Positions 63,053 through 64,000 of a DNA stretch of 64,000 nucleotides are shown in pieces (the stretch's first letter is position 1; every line of letters begins with the position of its first letter). Below the pieces are notes generated by a model. That model saw only the letters and a program-made list of their open reading frames with translations, ran no database searches and was not told where the DNA came from. Origin of the DNA: JAIBAJ01 sp965284645 (lineage in GTDB: Bacteria > Bacteroidota > Bacteroidia > JAIBAJ01); the NCBI GenBank assembly GCA_965284645.1, contig OZ260106.1, positions 1,674,001-1,738,000 of the forward strand. The letters run 5' to 3'. A program made the translations under genes and the position numbers.

Positions 63053-63613
63053 ATGGAAGAAGTTGAATTATTGATGGAAGATACCCGAGATCAAATGGGT
63101 AAAGTCATTAGACACTTGGAAGCAGAATTGTTGAAAATCCGCGCTGGACGGGCAAATCCTGCTATGCTCGATGGTGTATTTCTGGATTACTATGGCACTA
63201 CCCAACCCCTAAAAAATGTTGCTAATATCAATACTCCTGATGCGCGAATGATTACCATTCAGCCTTTTGAAAAAAGCATGTTGGGGCCTATCGAAAAAGC
63301 AATTTTTGCCTCTAACCTTGGACTTACACCTGCCAATGATGGGGTTTTGATTCGTTTGAACATCCCTCCATTGACCGAGGAGCGCCGTCAGCAACTGGTT
63401 AAACAAGCCCGTGCCGAAGCCGAACATGCTAAAGTGGGTTTGAGAACCGTTCGCCGCGATAGCAACGAGTATATCAAAAAACTTTTGAAAGATGGATTGC
63501 CCGAAGATATGGCAAAGGATGCCGAGGAAACTATCCAGCAAATCACCAACGAGTATTCGTCTAAAGCCGATAAGCACCTCGAAACCAAGGAGAAAGAAAT
63601 TATGACGGTATAA
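63053..63613 (+). CDS. frr: Ribosome recycling factor
   Basis: 186 residues from ATG 63053 (MEEVELLMEDTRDQMGK). Canonical motifs: LLKIRAGRANPAMLDGVFLDYYG, the hinge with TPLKN-like QPLKNVANINTPDAR, then the helical domain LNIPPLTEERRQQLVKQA and RRDSNEYIKKLLKDG. The frame remains open upstream for 500 bases, but that part overlaps the repeat protein in another frame and is not coding. RRF splits post-termination ribosomes together with EF-G. An inverted-arm element begins 24 bases after its stop. Confidence 0.96.
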   Translation: MEEVELLMEDTRDQMGKVIRHLEAELLKIRAGRANPAMLDGVFLDYYGTTQPLKNVANINTPDARMITIQPFEKSMLGPIEKAIFASNLGLTPANDGVLIRLNIPPLTEERRQQLVKQARAEAEHAKVGLRTVRRDSNEYIKKLLKDGLPEDMAKDAEETIQQITNEYSSKADKHLETKEKEIMTV

Positions 63614-63636
63614 TCCGTTTGCTTAGTTTTTGATTT

Positions 63637-64000
63637 GGCGGGCCCCATTCGCCAATTACATTCTACCTAGGCTTTAACTTTCTGCCTGGCTCATGGTCGG
63701 GCTATTCGTTGCAAGTCCTCACGCCTTTCGCTTTCGCTTAGGCCGTTGCGGGCTTTTCACTGCTATCCCTGCCCGAACCTCCGCATAACCTTTGGCAAGT
63801 GCATGAATTTTGTTCTCCGCTTTAAGGTGATGTCAAGGGAATTTGAAGGATAAAATTAGAAAAGCGGCTTGTTATATCACTGATTTACAAATTCTTAATC
63901 GTTTCGGTATTTCTAAATCGGATTCTGGGTTTAATATTTCATTCCTTATTTCTCTTCATTTTTCCTTTCGGGTAGGGATAGAGGCAGATACCCCACAGGA
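63637..64000. repeat. Inverted-arm intergenic element, copy 4, cut by window end
   Basis: Left arm 63637-63775 with end GGCGGGCCCCATTCGCC and stem GCCT/AGGC. The core 63776-63968 contains a decayed AT-rich unit. The right arm begins at 63969 (CGGGTAGGGATAGAGG) and runs off the window. It follows frr by 24 bases. Confidence 0.82.
63880..63935 (-). repeat. Decayed AT-rich unit inside copy 4
   Basis: TGATTTACAA, CTTAATCGTTT, GTATTTCTAA and ATTCTGGGTTTAA occur in the order of the reverse complement of the 24764 unit, with substitutions. Only the left half is recognisable. Confidence 0.6.

Overview
The window comes from a chromosome of a Bacteroidota bacterium, probably a gliding or T9SS-using member. 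The evidence is T9SS-type C-terminal sorting domains on three large secreted proteins, SprB-like repeats, a GldH lipoprotein, two PorG/DUF6089-like barrel proteins, a TonB-dependent receptor with a carboxypeptidase-regulatory-like domain, a CKR-rich set of lipoproteins, almost no Shine-Dalgarno sequences, and repeated TAnnTTTG -7 promoter boxes typical of the Bacteroidota primary sigma factor. GC content looks moderate to low. Species cannot be read from the sequence. No tRNA, rRNA, CRISPR array, transposase or phage gene was seen.

Layout: 1-4.5 kb holds a cut-off TPR/PD40 surface protein, two divergent small Cys-rich lipoproteins and an ABC-2 exporter pair. 4.5-11.1 kb holds superoxide dismutase, then asnS, aceK and a SPATA20/YyaL-like protein on the other strand. 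11.2-23 kb holds an unrecognised helical protein, two giant T9SS cargo proteins and a three-gene histidine kinase / response regulator / REC-PAS-SpoIIE phosphatase operon. 23-32.7 kb holds glmM and an envelope biogenesis run on the minus strand: exported protein, gldH, two PorG-like proteins, uppS, bamA and two Skp/OmpH chaperones. 32.8-43.9 kb is mixed housekeeping: mtgA, ACMSD, a PI-PLC-like lipoprotein, a CDF transporter, ftsZ, a DUF3089 protein, radA, lipoproteins and a histidine kinase. 44-52.5 kb is a minus-strand block: relA/spoT, a PHP histidinol phosphatase, hemW and a giant membrane histidine kinase. 52.8-63.6 kb is a plus-strand block: murC, a T9SS cargo protein, a TonB receptor, a possible small RNA, an RND-type adaptor, then a tightly packed cvpA / acyltransferase / SUMF1-like / 17-residue-repeat run, and frr.

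The least explained structure is a family of intergenic elements found four times (5318-5840, 24965-25376, 47298-47850, 63637 to the window end). Each has short inverted ends of the form TTTGGCG...CGCCAAA and two long GC-rich arms in inverted orientation around a variable core. Every arm keeps the same framework but has a different central hairpin, with stem changes that look compensatory. A second, AT-rich repeat of about 160 bp travels with them: inside one element, beside another, and as decayed pieces at two more sites. None contains a believable gene. A MITE-like or structured nucleic-acid element is the leading reading. The second candidate is an unannotated small RNA at about 58.01-58.09 kb, with a -7 box, a 5' hairpin and an intrinsic terminator.
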